From the NCBI GenBank assembly GCA_007449985.2, contig VIIQ02000647.1, positions 329,954 through 393,953 of the forward strand: 64,000 nt of DNA. The letters are read 5' to 3'. This document shows positions 11,785 to 21,430 of this stretch, piece by piece. A program made the position numbers and the translations under genes. The notes under the pieces were generated by a model. The model was given only the letters and a program-made list of their open reading frames with translations. It did no database searches and had not been told where the DNA came from. Position 1 is the first letter of the stretch, and every line of letters starts with the position of its first letter. Origin of the DNA: Desmodesmus armatus (Eukaryota > Chlorophyta > Chlorophyceae > Sphaeropleales > Scenedesmaceae).

Positions 11785-14700
11785 ACTGCTGCTTCTGCTG
11801 CTGGACTTCAGCAAGTGCGGCTTCGCGAGCTGCTTGTGAGCGAGAGAGCCTTGGGGGCCCTGGGGCCTTGGGTGGCTGCTGCACCAGCTGGGATTGGAGC
11901 ACTGTGGATCAGAAAGATGCAAACACAATCGTACAGGCAGATGCCAACATAGTCTGGAAGCACAGTGCACCACCACATGGAAGGTGCATCTCTGGAAAGT
12001 GCTGGGCGAAGCCCCATCGCATGACAGCCACAAGCGACTCTTGCACAACGCCCATTCTCACCAATCAACGCTCACCCTGCGCCACGCGTTCCCAGTGTCT
12101 CTTGTTGTGGTGAGGCAGACAGCACAGCTAGACAGGCCTGAGAGGCCCACTGGGTGGCACCCGACCCAATGCAAGCCCGGGGACCAAATCCATACCCTGC
12201 CCTTGCAACCCACCTGGCAGGGGTGCTGCCAGCAACTGGCACACCTTGGTCCACTCGCCTGCGTTGGCGTGTGGGGAGCCCTTGGCTAGGAGGTACGCCT
12301 CACCGACAGCAGAGTGACCTGGACCACACAAAAGACAGACAGGCAGACACGCGAGGAGTGTTGGCGGTCAATGGTGCCACAAGCAACTGCAGACAAGCAG
12401 TCGCTTGACATTCCTCACGAGCAGACAGCCAGCTGCAGCAACAGCAGCAGCAGCAGCAGCAGCAGCTGGGCACACAGACCGAAAGAAGGGACATCACAGA
12501 GCCTGCACAGGCGCATGCAGCATTGCCGGATGTTGAAATGCGCAACCACACCTGCCGCTGTACCAGTCACACACCAGCACACACCTGCTCTCCCAGCACG
12601 CCCCACCATCTGCAGGTACTGTGCCCTCGTCACGTCGCCCACGCCCTGCCACACACTGCGCAGAATGACCCGCCGGGCCGGCAGGTTGACTCCCGCTGCA
12701 AGGGTGGAGGTGGCCGTGAGCATCAGCAGAGCCCCACAGCTGAAGCCCCCCTGCCCACCATACATCTACACATACAGCTATTTTCTTAGCTATTATGTTA
12801 CGGCAGCGTCAACTGCACACCAGCAACCCAGTCACGCACCTGCTCTCCCAGCTCGCCCCACCATCTGCAGGTACTGTGCCCTCGTCACATCGCCCACGCC
12901 CTGCCACACACTGCGCAGGATGACGCGTCGGGCCGGCAGATTTACCCCAGCTGCAAGGGTGGAGGTGGCCGTGAGCACAAGCAGAGCCCCAGAGCTGAAT
13001 CCCTGCTCCACTATGGACCGCTCTTGGCTTGTGAGCCCAGCGTGGTGGTAGGCAACGCCAGCAGCTGCGATGGATACAGACAGCGGCAGTGCATGATGGT
13101 TAGTTCTCCCGTTGTTCCTTGTTCCACTACGAAGCCATCCAGCTGGTCAGGCCAGCGTGGTGGTAGGCAACGCCAGCAGCTGCGATGGACACGCAGGCAG
13201 CAGCAGTGTGTGCGTTTGTTGACATGCAATTGTGGACAGAGTACTCTCTGCTCCCCAAGGAGCCAGCCAGCTGGTTAGCCCAGCATGCGGTAGCCAACAC
13301 CAGCAGCTGCAGTGGACATGTAGGCAGCAGCAGTGCGTACTTGACATGCAGGCAGCAGAAAATGTTGACATGTCGTTCTCTGCTGCCTACAAGGCCAGGC
13401 AGACAGCCCAGCGTGGTAGTAGCCGACACCAGCAGCTGCAATGGCCATGCAGGCAGCAGCAGTGTGACGCCCCAGCCAACAGGCGCAACCAGGCACAAAC
13501 CACCCACATCCTGCGCGCCCCTCACTCACACAGCAGCTGCTCAAACTTCTCGTCTGAGGACCCAGACAGTGCGATGCGCAGCTGTTCAATCAGGTCTGCC
13601 CTAGCAGCAGCGGCAGCGGCCGTTGGAGGCCCCAGCCGTTTGGCCAGCTCCCTACTGAGCATTTCAGCACAGCTCTTGGAGGCTTGGCGGCCTGAACAGA
13701 ACACCAGCACGCTGTGGCTCTCTGCCACCACCTGCAGCAAACAGGGGTGATACGGAGGCAGGTAAACAGCAGGCGGCACACAAACGGCACAAGCATCGGT
13801 TGGGTTTTGCAGCCTCCACACATATGTGCAAGCTTGACGGCCTGAACAGAACCGTTCTGATGATTAGCACACTGTGGCTGTCAGCCGTTACCTGCAGCAA
13901 ACGGCAGGAGAACACACCAGAAATCATAAGCCAGCACGCTGTGGCTTTGTGGCACTACCTGCAGCAGTTGGCGGGCGATACGGAGACAGCACAAACATTG
14001 CTGGTGGCAGCATGCATGCATCTGCATGCTTGTGCATGCACATCAGTGCATCTGGCCTCTCATCCATTTCCTGCAGCAACCGACGGGCGACGCAGAGGCA
14101 GCACAAGCAGTGTGACCAGGCCCGCAGACCCCTTATCCGGTCAAGCCCCCCTTTCACCCCTCGGCCAACTGGGTGTCAAGGGTGCGGTCCAGGGGGGTGC
14201 TAAGCCCTTCACCCTCCTACCTTGACGTGTGAAGGGCGTAACCCTTAGCGTGAAGCCCCCCTTTACCGTCTAGAGTAACACTGCATGTGGTTGTGTAGTG
14301 GCAGTGAGCACGTTGTTACATGTTGTTTGCAGCCCCCACGCATCTGCATGCAGCACGGCAGGGCTCTCAGCCACCACCTGCAGCAACTGACAAGCAACAC
14401 AGCAGACCGCATACAGCAGTAGTGCTGAGCACGTGTGAGCAGTGCGCATGGGCTCAGGTCGGGTTCTAGATGGAAGTGTTTTGGGCCAAACACACAGGGG
14501 ATGGTCTGTCATGGCACGGAAGCACTCATAACATACGTTATCGATGGTTTGATTAGCAATTGTACACAGCAGGGAGGCTCACCTCTGTCACTAGGGCCAG
14601 CAGGCTCTCCTTGACGTTCTTCCCAATGTGTGTGTGTGACAGCCTTTAAGTGGTAGATTGCAAGACGAGTGTACTGAAGCAGGTAAGGACTACACCGCTG

Positions 14701-17700
14701 GCCCTAGTGTGTCAGGGCACATGTCGGCTGACAAGGCTCACCTCTGTCACTAAGGCCAGTAGGCTCTCCTTGTCATTCTTCCCGGCTTTGTCCAGTGTGC
14801 GCTGCTCTTGCAGGATGCACTCAGCGTCATCCTCCGTGCCTGCACAGCATGACACAGCATATACAGCACATCATGACATAGCTGCATGGAACAGCAACAT
14901 AGTACATGGCATGAGCATGGCACCATCCTCGCTTTGCCTGCAGGGTACGATTGTAAGTGACGATGCTGGTGCCAGTGCAAGGTTCAGCCGATGGGGTGTG
15001 TCACACCCCTGGCAGCATTGTGGTGTATGCAGTATTTGGAGCGCAACGTGTGCCACATGCAGTGCTTCGGTGCAAAAGAGCTATGCCTGCCATTGCGATA
15101 CGGGCACCCTCATGAGCCCTTGGCTCGCCGGCTGATGCTGAGGTTTGGGGTCCCCTCCCACAATTACTGTCCTGTACTGATATGAATGTTCGACCCACCC
15201 CTTGGCACCTTGCTGACCTGCAGGTTGCAACCGCTGCTGCGCCCGGTCGACCTTGGCAAACACCGTGCCCTCAAACACGGCGTGCTCTGTGAGTGGTACC
15301 GGCCTGAAGTTCGTGAGGAACAGATGCGCGTCTAGCCAGTCGCTGAGGCTGTCTAGCCCACTCATCGTTGCACTCATGGCCACGACCTGGAGGAACAGTA
15401 CAGGACGGGACAGTACAGGACAGTGTGTGAGGAACAAGTGCGCGCCTAGCCAGTCGCTGAGGCTGTCTAGCCCACTCATGGTCGCACTCATAGCCACGAC
15501 TTGAAAGAACATTACAGGGCAAGGTCAGTAAAGGTCAGTACAGGACAGGTTGTGAAAAAATAGGTGTGTGTCGAGCCAGTCCCTGAGGCTGTCTGGGCCG
15601 TTTACAGTCGCACTCATGGCCACGAACTGGATCAACAGGACAGGTACAGGGCAGACCAGTGTGTCAGGAACAAATGGACGTCCAGCCAGTTGCTGAGGCT
15701 GTTGAGGCTGCTCATATTTGCACTCATGGTTACGACGTGGACAAAACAAGACAAAAGAATGGAGGCGTTGGACAAGACGCAGCTCACACGGACTGCAGGA
15801 TTGACAAGGCGCAGCGGAGGAACACGGTCTCTGGTGCGTTTGCGGGCTCAACCCTGACCAAGATCCAGCTCAGGACTGTACCCTAGCCAAATCAGGAGCT
15901 AAACCCCAGTGAGCCTAACCTGTATGGACGCCATAGCCCTGCAGGCCATCAACTTGGCGAGCAGCATCTCCAGTGCCGCACCCCTGCAGGCAACATCAGC
16001 AGAATGGCCAGGACAGATGCCTGCCTGAGTACAACACCCATTATGGGGCACATCACTGCTTCGCTCTGTTGACCAACATGGTAAGAAGCACGCACTTGCA
16101 GGCTGCCCAGCCAGCGGGCGATGAGCCAGGCAGTGATTTGTAATGTTTTGTGTAACATCCAATTACTGATTTAAACCATCACTCAATGCCAGCACATCAC
16201 CCAAAAGAATTCGACATCTTGATGGGTGAAGGGGTGCAGTATGGTACGGAGAGACAGCCTTGGCAGGCCGGACCTGTTAGTGTCTGCCAGCATGTGTGCT
16301 TCATCGATGGTGACAGACACCAGCTCATGCAGCCGCTGCTCCTGAATCATCTTGTTGATGGCACCATTAGCCTTCTCTATGCTGCAGATGGAGATGCGCT
16401 CCGCCTGTTGCAAAGCAGGGGCAGAAACAGACGCCGGAGCAGGACTCGGAGCATGAGCAGGAGCAACAGAAGCAGAAGCAGAAGCTTTGCATATCAGGCA
16501 TGCAGACCAATGTTCATGGCTAGCCTATTGCAATATGCTAGCTTGCGGCTGTGCCCCCACCTGCCACAATCCTGCAGCTGACATGCACGCACACATGAGC
16601 ATCCACACTTGCAACCAACATGCTTACCGGGTGTGCGAGCGGCTGCCCATCAGCATCGTCGCCTTTGTAGCCCATCACACGCCATTTGACAGACTCCAAC
16701 AGCTTGCTGAGGTGTGCGCTCTTCTCAGCAACTGCACGCCAGGCATCACAGCACAGCACAGCCCCACACGACACGGCATGGCGTGCAGAACAAAATCCAA
16801 GCGCTGAGTGGGTTGGGATTGCACAGCTGCTGACATGCATGCTGCAGTGTTGCAATTGCCTGTGGTGAGTCCAAAAGCATAAGCTGATGTTTGACAGGAC
16901 TAGGGGGGGCCTGCAAACAAAACTGCTGCAGTGGCTTGTGGTCTTTGCTGGACGGCCAGTCGAGCTCGACAGGCATGCAGCATGCATACTCACACCTATG
17001 AATCACACAGACCCTCAGCCTGGAATGCTATGGCATGACGCATCCACAGGGCCGCTGCTGCGCCTCAGTCATGTCTAGCTTGTCTAAGCAACTCCTGCCG
17101 CGCAAGCAAGCAGAGGCACTGCTGCATGTCAGCACGCACCTATGCTGAGGTATGGCAGGACGATGAGGGCCCTGGTGATGGGCTGCTGCTGTGGCTTGTG
17201 ACCCCTTGAAGGTCCTGCCTTAGCCAAGAGGGCTTGCTGCTTGCTGTGCAGGCGGGACAGCATCAGCACATCCGCCACCAAGCTCTTCCCGCCTGCAGGA
17301 CAAACGGATGGCTGTTTTGTGTACTGCTGTGACATGGACCGCAGATTAGCCAAGCATGCTTGAGTGCATGGCTATGCCGGCACAAAGGCATGGTGTCCCC
17401 AAGTGTACAAATTGTAAGGGTTTGGGGGTTCATGCATCTGCAGGACAGGGGTATGGCTGTTTCAAGACCTGCTCTCACATGCACCAAAAGACAGCTGCAG
17501 GGTTGGGGGCCCTCGAGGGCGCGGGCGATTAAAGATAGACTGTCACCTTGACTTGACGTCAACACAATAGTGGGTTGGGGGGGGGGACTACCTCTGTGTG
17601 CTGGTGTACCATGCAATCAGAGTTGCAGCTCAGAGCTGCTGCTGCTTGTGCATGTGCGAGAGCAGCACTCTGGCAACCTTCGCAGCAGGCATGTTGGCCT

Positions 17701-18033
17701 AATGATGACATGCACCACCCCATAACCCAGCCACCAAGCAGCCATAATTGTGCGTGTGGTGTGGCTGTGGTACACAGTCAGCCAGCTGAATGAGGTGTTG
17801 GTGGGTGGGGCAAGGGTGCGGACACGATCACCTGATGTGGGGGCACAGTACACCAGGTTGTTTCCAGCTGCTGCACACTCCAGCGCTGCTGCCTGCCATG
17901 GGTACAGCTTTTTGAGCCCTTTCTTGTGGAAGGCATCAAGTATGGGCCGTGGCAGGCCCCACAGCGAGAGCTGCTGCTTGCTGGCTGTGCTGCCCTGCTG
18001 CTGCTGATGATGGAGCCTAGCCATGCAGACCAC
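1..18033 (-). CDS. POLQ: DNA polymerase theta (helicase-polymerase), 3' end outside window
   Basis: Nuclear DNA-repair enzyme of theta-mediated end joining, with a Ski2-like helicase followed by a family-A polymerase. Exons on the minus strand, bounded by GT-AG sites with mostly checked phases: 17832-18033, 17140-17292, 16628-16731, 16274-16404, 15920-15983, 15218-15386, ~14743-14839, 13530-13731, 12840-13064, 12214-12318, 11466-11901, 10817-11001, 10215-10371, 9496-9692, 8804-8973, 5855-6013, 5114-5267, ~3404-4315, 961-2809, and a last partial exon below ~300. Joined exons read continuously through helicase motifs, a winged-helix/HhH region, an exonuclease-like region and the polymerase. ATG at 18033 with a second Met at 18024; I cannot choose between them. 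The join 5855 to 5267 is out of phase, so an exon near 5.3-5.85 kb may be missed. Introns carry arrays of partial exon copies (listed separately). Identity is confident; exact exon ends are within a few bases. Confidence 0.9.
60..560 (-). repeat. Acceptor-edge copy of the last visible POLQ exon
   Basis: The real exon starts downstream of a CCCCTTCAG acceptor near 265-270 and encodes [16 protein letters not shown] second acceptor with the same CCCCTTCAG and the same coding start ([15 protein letters not shown]) lies at about 460-525, upstream in the transcript, then runs into unrelated sequence. A further pair of diverged segments (about 385-425 and 600-665, both starting CGTCTG on the minus strand) suggests the intron itself is part of the repeat. 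Spacing is about 250 bp. Confidence 0.6.
724..1160 (-). repeat. Donor-edge tandem copy of POLQ exon 961-2809 with poly-C spacer
   Basis: The last ~200 bp of the exon plus its donor (AACAGCAG then GTAGGTAGCC) recur once downstream in the transcript at about 728-927, a period of about 232 bp. The copy keeps the reading frame through APGVLL...[11 protein letters not shown]; about six conservative amino-acid changes separate the two (for example G/R, I/V, D/E). A run of more than 20 C (about 927-949) lies between copies. This is the O-helix exon, so the module has a spare 3' half with its own donor. Confidence 0.8.
2763..3215 (-). repeat. Acceptor-edge copies (three) of POLQ exon 961-2809
   Basis: The real exon opens after CTTGTGCAG at 2809 with [16 protein letters not shown]. 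Two more copies of acceptor plus exon start lie upstream in the transcript, at about 2935-3015 and 3105-3205, each with the same TTGTGCAG, the same [10 protein letters not shown] start and a short Ser/Ala run, before decaying into CACACT-rich intron. Period about 190 bp. Confidence 0.8.
4240..4520 (-). repeat. Acceptor-edge copy of the POLQ exonuclease-like exon
   Basis: The real exon begins at 4315 after CACACAG with [21 protein letters not shown] copy at about 4410-4493 begins after the same CACACAG with [19 protein letters not shown] and is then lost in a GAGAGT-rich tract (4340-4400 and 4530-4600). Spacing is about 178 bp. Confidence 0.75.
4687..5175 (-). repeat. Donor-edge copies (three plus original) of POLQ exon 5114-5267
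   Basis: The exon ends [20 protein letters not shown] at a GTGAGG donor (5114). The same CTGTGCTGG...GGGCAGCAG|GTGAGG segment recurs downstream in the transcript at about 4961-5035, 4828-4895 and 4687-4765, increasingly diverged. Spacing is about 135-145 bp. The plus-strand view is the CCTCACCTGCTGCCCCTCC...CAGCACAG pattern. Confidence 0.75.
5250..5620 (-). repeat. Acceptor-edge copies (three plus original) of POLQ exon 5114-5267
   Basis: The exon opens GGGCTTGAGCACGGGGCTGA after TGCAG at 5267. Copies of the TGCAG acceptor and following ~30 bp lie at about 5362-5391, 5462-5495 and 5582-5616, each followed on the other side by a poly-C/G or A-rich spacer. This exon therefore has partial copies of both its edges, on the corresponding sides. 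Confidence 0.75.
5937..8265 (-). repeat. 139-bp tandem array, 17 units, at the acceptor of a POLQ exon
   Basis: Seventeen head-to-tail 139-bp units, with the marker CCCATCCCTGCTGC at 5957 and every 139 bp to 8181. On the minus strand each unit holds the end of an intron, the acceptor GGCTACAG, and the first ~80 bp of exon 5855-6013 ([20 protein letters not shown]). Only the unit at the low-coordinate end continues into the whole exon. Units are almost identical: one synonymous Gly codon (GGA in the six units nearest the exon and in unit 9, GGC elsewhere), one CC/CA change at about 7132, and one change in the outermost unit. 139 is not a multiple of 3, and all three minus-strand frames stay open across the array. 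Confidence 0.95.
8385..9085 (-). repeat. Copies of both edges of POLQ exon 8804-8973
   Basis: Donor side: the exon end ([20 protein letters not shown] through LLPLMK, donor GTGATC) recurs at about 8550-8650 (donor GTGGGC) and, more decayed, at about 8389-8450 ([15 protein letters not shown], donor GTAGTG). Acceptor side: [15 protein letters not shown] after CAG at 8973 recurs at about 9048-9083 after CTATGCAG. The real acceptor is followed by a G/T-rich tract (8975-8995). Confidence 0.8.
9300..9400 (-). repeat. Donor-edge copy of POLQ exon 9496-9692
   Basis: The segment [20 protein letters not shown]...NSIHTLEK of the exon is echoed at about 9301-9397 as [20 protein letters not shown]...NSFRSLE. 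It is more diverged than most copies in the window but in the same orientation and on the downstream (donor) side. Confidence 0.6.
9985..10570 (-). repeat. Copies of both edges of POLQ exon 10215-10371
   Basis: Donor side: [15 protein letters not shown] with donor GTGGGGGC (10215) recurs at about 9989-10050 as [15 protein letters not shown] with the same GTGGGGGC. Acceptor side: [10 protein letters not shown] after CTCAG (10371) recurs at about 10515-10565 as [15 protein letters not shown] after GTCGCAG. C-rich spacers at 10110-10200 separate the donor copies. Confidence 0.8.
11165..11290 (-). repeat. Donor-edge copy of POLQ exon 11466-11901
   Basis: The exon end [20 protein letters not shown] through SVQHLLQ (donor GTGAGT, 11466) recurs at about 11176-11285 with one codon change (I to S) and a weaker donor, GTAAAT. 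Spacing is about 290 bp. The exon proper carries a poly-Gln run near 11750-11785. Confidence 0.8.
12590..12985 (-). repeat. Donor-edge copy of POLQ motif V/VI exon 12840-13064
   Basis: The real exon's last ~155 bp ([20 protein letters not shown] through GRAGRAG, donor GTGCGT) recurs at about 12594-12750 with donor GTGTGT. Comparing codons over this stretch I count about 11 synonymous differences and two amino-acid changes (S/C, V/M). The copy therefore still encodes intact helicase motifs. Confidence 0.9.
13130..13455 (-). repeat. Acceptor-edge copies (three) of POLQ exon 12840-13064
   Basis: The exon starts after CGCAG at 13064 with [12 protein letters not shown]. Copies of acceptor plus this start lie at about 13140-13185 (YHHAGLTS retained), 13265-13310 (GYRMLG, decayed) and 13405-13445 (GYYHAGLSA). 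Spacing is about 115-140 bp. The YHHAGL motif is the conserved motif of Ski2-like helicases. Confidence 0.8.
13810..14390 (-). repeat. Acceptor-edge copies (about four) of POLQ exon 13530-13731
   Basis: The exon starts [11 protein letters not shown] after CTGCAG (13731). CTGCAG plus related starts recur at about 13893 ([11 protein letters not shown]), 13960 ([11 protein letters not shown]), 14074 (weak) and 14382 (VVAESPAVL). Copies decay with distance except the outermost, which retains VVAES. Confidence 0.7.
14581..14635 (-). repeat. Donor-edge copy of POLQ exon ~14743-14839
   Basis: The exon end [14 protein letters not shown] with donor GTGAGCC recurs about 160 bp downstream in the transcript as [14 protein letters not shown] with the same GTGAGCC. 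One amino acid differs; other changes are synonymous. Confidence 0.8.
15312..15750 (-). repeat. Four acceptor-edge units of the POLQ motif III exon
   Basis: The exon begins [20 protein letters not shown] after CTCCAG (15386). Three partial copies lie upstream in the transcript at about 15425-15510 ([20 protein letters not shown]), 15551-15637 ([14 protein letters not shown]) and 15662-15746 ([14 protein letters not shown]). Divergence rises with distance from the exon. Intervening introns are short repeats of CCTGTACTG. Confidence 0.9.
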
Positions 18034-18600
18034 CTTGTTTTACACAGCTGAGTGAGATTATGTGTCTACATGAGGAGAATTGGCGGCTCTCAGCAAGCAG
18101 CTGGTCTGCTAAAGGAAGCAGACAGCCTGGTTGAAACCAGCACAAAGTTGAGTGTGATACGGCTTGACACGCCAGAGAAGGCTTGCAGTAGATACATCAC
18201 TTCTTATTAATGCGCAAGCTGTTATGGGGCATGCCAAATGTGTAGCCAGGCTGTTCAAAATGATTAGTCAAAATTCTTCAAACTTGCCGTCTGCTAATGG
18301 AAAGGCTTCTGCCCCATTCTTCAAGAGGAAGATTGCCTTATATCATGCAAGAGGGATTGTCTTCACTTTGCATAGCATTGGGAAGTCAGCTCAGAGGTCC
18401 AGATCATTGAGATCGTCATAGATCGAATCCAAGTGGAGGCATGCTGTGCCGCCTCTGTAACAATCTATAACGATGTATACTGGAAACACATATTGGTAGG
18501 GACATCATGTGACGTGGCAACTCAACCCTACATGATGCTGCAAGCAAGCAGCAAACTGAGCAGATGCTATGATTCGGCCTCTGGTGCTGTGTGTGTAGGG
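17834..18600. promoter_or_regulatory. Divergent promoter region between POLQ and the histidine-phosphatase gene
   Basis: POLQ starts at 18033 on the minus strand and the histidine-phosphatase gene reads away on the plus strand, with its first certain exon at 18599. Roughly 18040-18420 must hold both promoters and the unresolved first exon of the plus gene. I see no TATA box I would stand behind. Confidence 0.45.
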
Positions 18601-21430
18601 TGTTACGACACGGCCGCAGCAAAGCAAATGAATCAGGGATCATAGTCAGCTCGCTCGAGAATGGGGTCAAACTGGAGTATGGCCTAGCTGCAGCTGGGAT
18701 TGAGCAGGCCACAGCCGCTGGGTAAGCCTGCAAGTAGCAGCTGTGCCATCAGTGTATGGGGAAGCAGCACCGACATTGATGAACATACCGCCAGTTGGTG
18801 ACAAAGAATGTCATACATCGCATTTGCTGCACAATCCAAATACAGACAACCTTGTCTGGGGCCAATCATGCTTGCCAGCTTCGTGCCTGTCGTACCTGTG
18901 GTCGTGTGTGAGGTCCAAAACAAGCACTGTCCCACTGTCTGGTGTGCTTGCTTTGCCGCCCGTGCTTGCAGACAGCTGCTGCTTCAGCAGTTGACGCAAG
19001 CAGGAGTGCCCCCCAGCTCTGTTCTCATCTATAGCTCTCCTTTCTCACGGACGCTGCAGACAGCACGTGCTGCAGCAGCAGCTGCCGGCATCGATCCAGA
19101 GGCGTGCATGCATGTGAGTGTGGGTGGGCAACTGCATCCATTTTGTCAGCCAAGCGGACAAGCTTGTCAGCAGGTAGTGGGGTTCCCCGGGGGAAAGACA
19201 GCTCAGCTACGCTGCTGAGCGGAGCAGGAGTCGCCAAGATACACACCATTTGGTCGTTTTGTTGGTGCATCTGCAGCCATGTAAGCCCGAAGGGGGCGGA
19301 GAGGGGGGGGGGGGGGGGGGGAGGGGGGGGCGCACCACAAGGCTGGCAAGACTGTCTGCAGGCATGTGGCCTTCCTGGTGTGCAAAATGGGGTGAGGTTT
19401 CCCACTATTCAAGTCAACACCGCTCTCTGGCCGTCTTCATGGTGCTTTCCTTCTGCATATTGTGAGTTTGCCCAAATCCTAGTAAGTTCATAGCTTTCTC
19501 TCTGTTACACCACAGCTTCAGTAACATTTTCAAGTACAGTGACAAAGCAGGCCAGACAGGGCTGTACCTTGCTGCTGATTCAACTGCCGATATATATTGT
19601 AGTTCATGGTGAGTTTCAAAGCCGAACTACTTTGGCCAAGGGCTTGGTTCTGCACTCAATCCTGTCCCACAAGGCACGCATGCAGGTCCCAAAAATATCT
19701 CACAGGCGTTCTCACATGCTGCAGATGTTACTTTTCAACTGCCTGCAGGTAACACCGCTGCTGGCAGAGCGTTACTTCGGCAGTGCGCTGGAGTTGACCA
19801 GCCATGATAACTACTGTCCTTTTTGGGACTCGGATGCGCAGGACCCAAACAGCCGGCCAGTAGGCAGCGAGGACGGGGAGAGTGTGGTGCAGGTGTCACA
19901 GCGGGTGCACCGGCTCTTCAAGGTGGGTGATTTTCTTTGTTTTTTTCTTTCTGGTTACTAGGGAGGTTATGGTTTATTCTTACTGGCTGGCCACACACAA
20001 CAATCAGTAGATCCCAACTGCCGGGGGCCAAAGGCAGAGCCTCACCAGTGAGATACGTGCAACACCCCTGTCCCTGAAGGTGCCCAGCGCCCGGACCAAA
20101 AGAGCATGGGGCAAGGTGGGTGGTTGACGCTGACTTTGGCACTGGGCCCAGTGCATGGGGGGCCAAGGTGGGCACCTAGCGAGGCAGAGTCCCTGGAGGC
20201 TGAAGTCCCCCCGGCCTGCGATGCGCATTAGCATCTGGCAAAACTGACGGCTGGCAGCTGTGATGTATATGCGCTATTCCGCTCAGCTCTCCAAACCAAA
20301 CCAACCAAAAAGCCAATTGTGTGCTGTCATTGTGCTGTGGTGCTAGTCAGGATATGAACGGGCAAGGTCTTTCACTCTTATTCAACTTCCTGCAGAGCTG
20401 TTTGGTTTTCAATCGTGCGGCACTTTGCAGCAGCATAGGGCGCATATTGGTGCCATTAGATGACCTTGATTCCTGCCTGTGCATACGATGGCGTGCAGTT
20501 CGTAGCCAGCATAAACACACTGGCTTGATGGATGCTGTATGTCAAGGGAACTGTCCAGGGTAGTCGCACTTTGCTCAACTGTCAAGGAAAGTGCGACTAC
20601 CCTGGGAGAAGTGCGATAATTCTGGGCTACTAATGAAGCTTGAGCATTAGCTGACCCGGCTTCAGTTCAGTTGGGTGACCAAGATTGTGTTGCTACTGTG
20701 TTTCAACATGCCGAACAGTCGGCTCTGGCACACACTTTGTACAAAATGAAAGTGCGCAGAGCACGCCTGCTTGGCCTTACCATGGGTATTTGACTGACTC
20801 TGATCCGTTTCTTGTGTCCACACTGGTATACTATACATATATATAGGGCGAGTCGCCTGCCCTCATCTCTGCACACAATAGGTTCCTAGCATGGCTAGCA
20901 CTTGCTGCAATTCTGGTGGTTCTGCCTTTTTTGGTCAACCCGGTGTAGGTGGTGCAAACCACCGCAGGGGAGACAACTTCTTTCTTGAGGTTCACCTGGC
21001 TCGATCCTGGTGGGCAACTTCTTTTCCTCTCCTTTTTTCATTAAATGCCATTGTTGTTTGGCGAAAATGTCCATGTAACATACTCCCCCATTACAGGGAG
21101 AAATATGACATAATTTTTCTATTACTAAGCGCAACCAGTGTGCCTCTGCTCTGTTCTGCTTGGCCAAACCTGCAGGAGCTTGAGCAGCAGCATCAAGGTC
21201 AGCACATACTCTTGGTGTCGCATGGAGACACGCTATCCATCCTGCAGGCAACCTACCACAGCAGCAGCCTTACGCAGCACCGACAGTATGGCCTCGCCAC
21301 AGCAGAGCTCAAGTGTCTAAACCCTGTTATAACAGGTTTGCAGGGTTCAGCGTGCGGTTGTGGCAGCGGCAGCGGTTCTGTGGGAGGGAGTGAAGCTAGA
21401 GAACTTGCGGGCGCAGGGGTGGGTGTGTGA
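18599..21430 (+). CDS. Histidine-phosphatase (phosphoglycerate mutase-like) family protein, first exon not resolved
   Basis: Member of the histidine phosphatase superfamily, whose phospho-acceptor His lies in an RHG motif. Exons: 18599-18721 (VLRHGRSKANESGIIVSS, then EYGLAAAGIEQATAAG), 18972-19113 (GVPPSSVLIYSSPFSRTLQT), 19749-19922 (TPLLAERYFGSALEL...GESVVQVSQRVHRLFK) and 21176-21430 (ELEQQHQGQHILLVSHGDTL, second catalytic His in SHGD). Splice phases agree at all three joins. Both catalytic His motifs, the SSPFSRTLQTA arginine segment and GESV glutamate are present, so the enzyme looks active; substrate cannot be told. Closest match by memory is the plant phosphoglycerate-mutase family protein type, cytosolic or organellar. 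The exon encoding residues before VLRHG must end in phase 2 upstream of 18598; I could not fix its ATG. The tail after LKCLNPV is weakly supported. No exon-edge copies seen here. Confidence 0.85.
20555..20605. repeat. Perfect 18-bp inverted repeat (hairpin) in histidine-phosphatase intron 3
   Basis: CCAGGGTAGTCGCACTTT at 20555-20572 is the exact reverse complement of 20588-20605, with a 15-nt loop. A third partial copy (GAAGTGCGATAATTCTGGG) follows at about 20609-20627. It could be a MITE core, a small-RNA-like foldback or a chance palindromic duplication. The surrounding intron (19923-21175) shows no coding signal. Confidence 0.8.

Larger units (their letters stand above)
8804..18033 (-). 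other. POLQ: POLQ helicase region: motifs and order
   Basis: Motif I is split by intron 1: APTSG at the end of exon 1 joins GKS at the start of exon 2, giving APTSGGKS, the Walker A of the Ski2 family. Motif II is IDEAHMLAD (about 16285-16310), a DEAH box where animal POLQ has DELH. Motif [17 protein letters not shown], opens exon 15218-15386 and is followed by NFRPVPL, as in POLQ/HELQ. Motif IV is [11 protein letters not shown] (exon 13530-13731). Motif V/VI lies in exon 12840-13064: [27 protein letters not shown] and [12 protein letters not shown]. Later exons give a winged-helix-like segment ([16 protein letters not shown]), [12 protein letters not shown], and the helix-hairpin-helix-like [11 protein letters not shown] / [18 protein letters not shown]. 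All ATPase residues expected by eye are present, so the helicase looks functional. Confidence 0.9.

Noticed and set aside
12590..12755. Donor-edge copies as mutually exclusive alternative exons
   Set aside because: Each copy has only one splice site (donor or acceptor) and is missing the other edge, so it cannot be spliced as an exon by itself; the synonymous bias keeps this worth testing.
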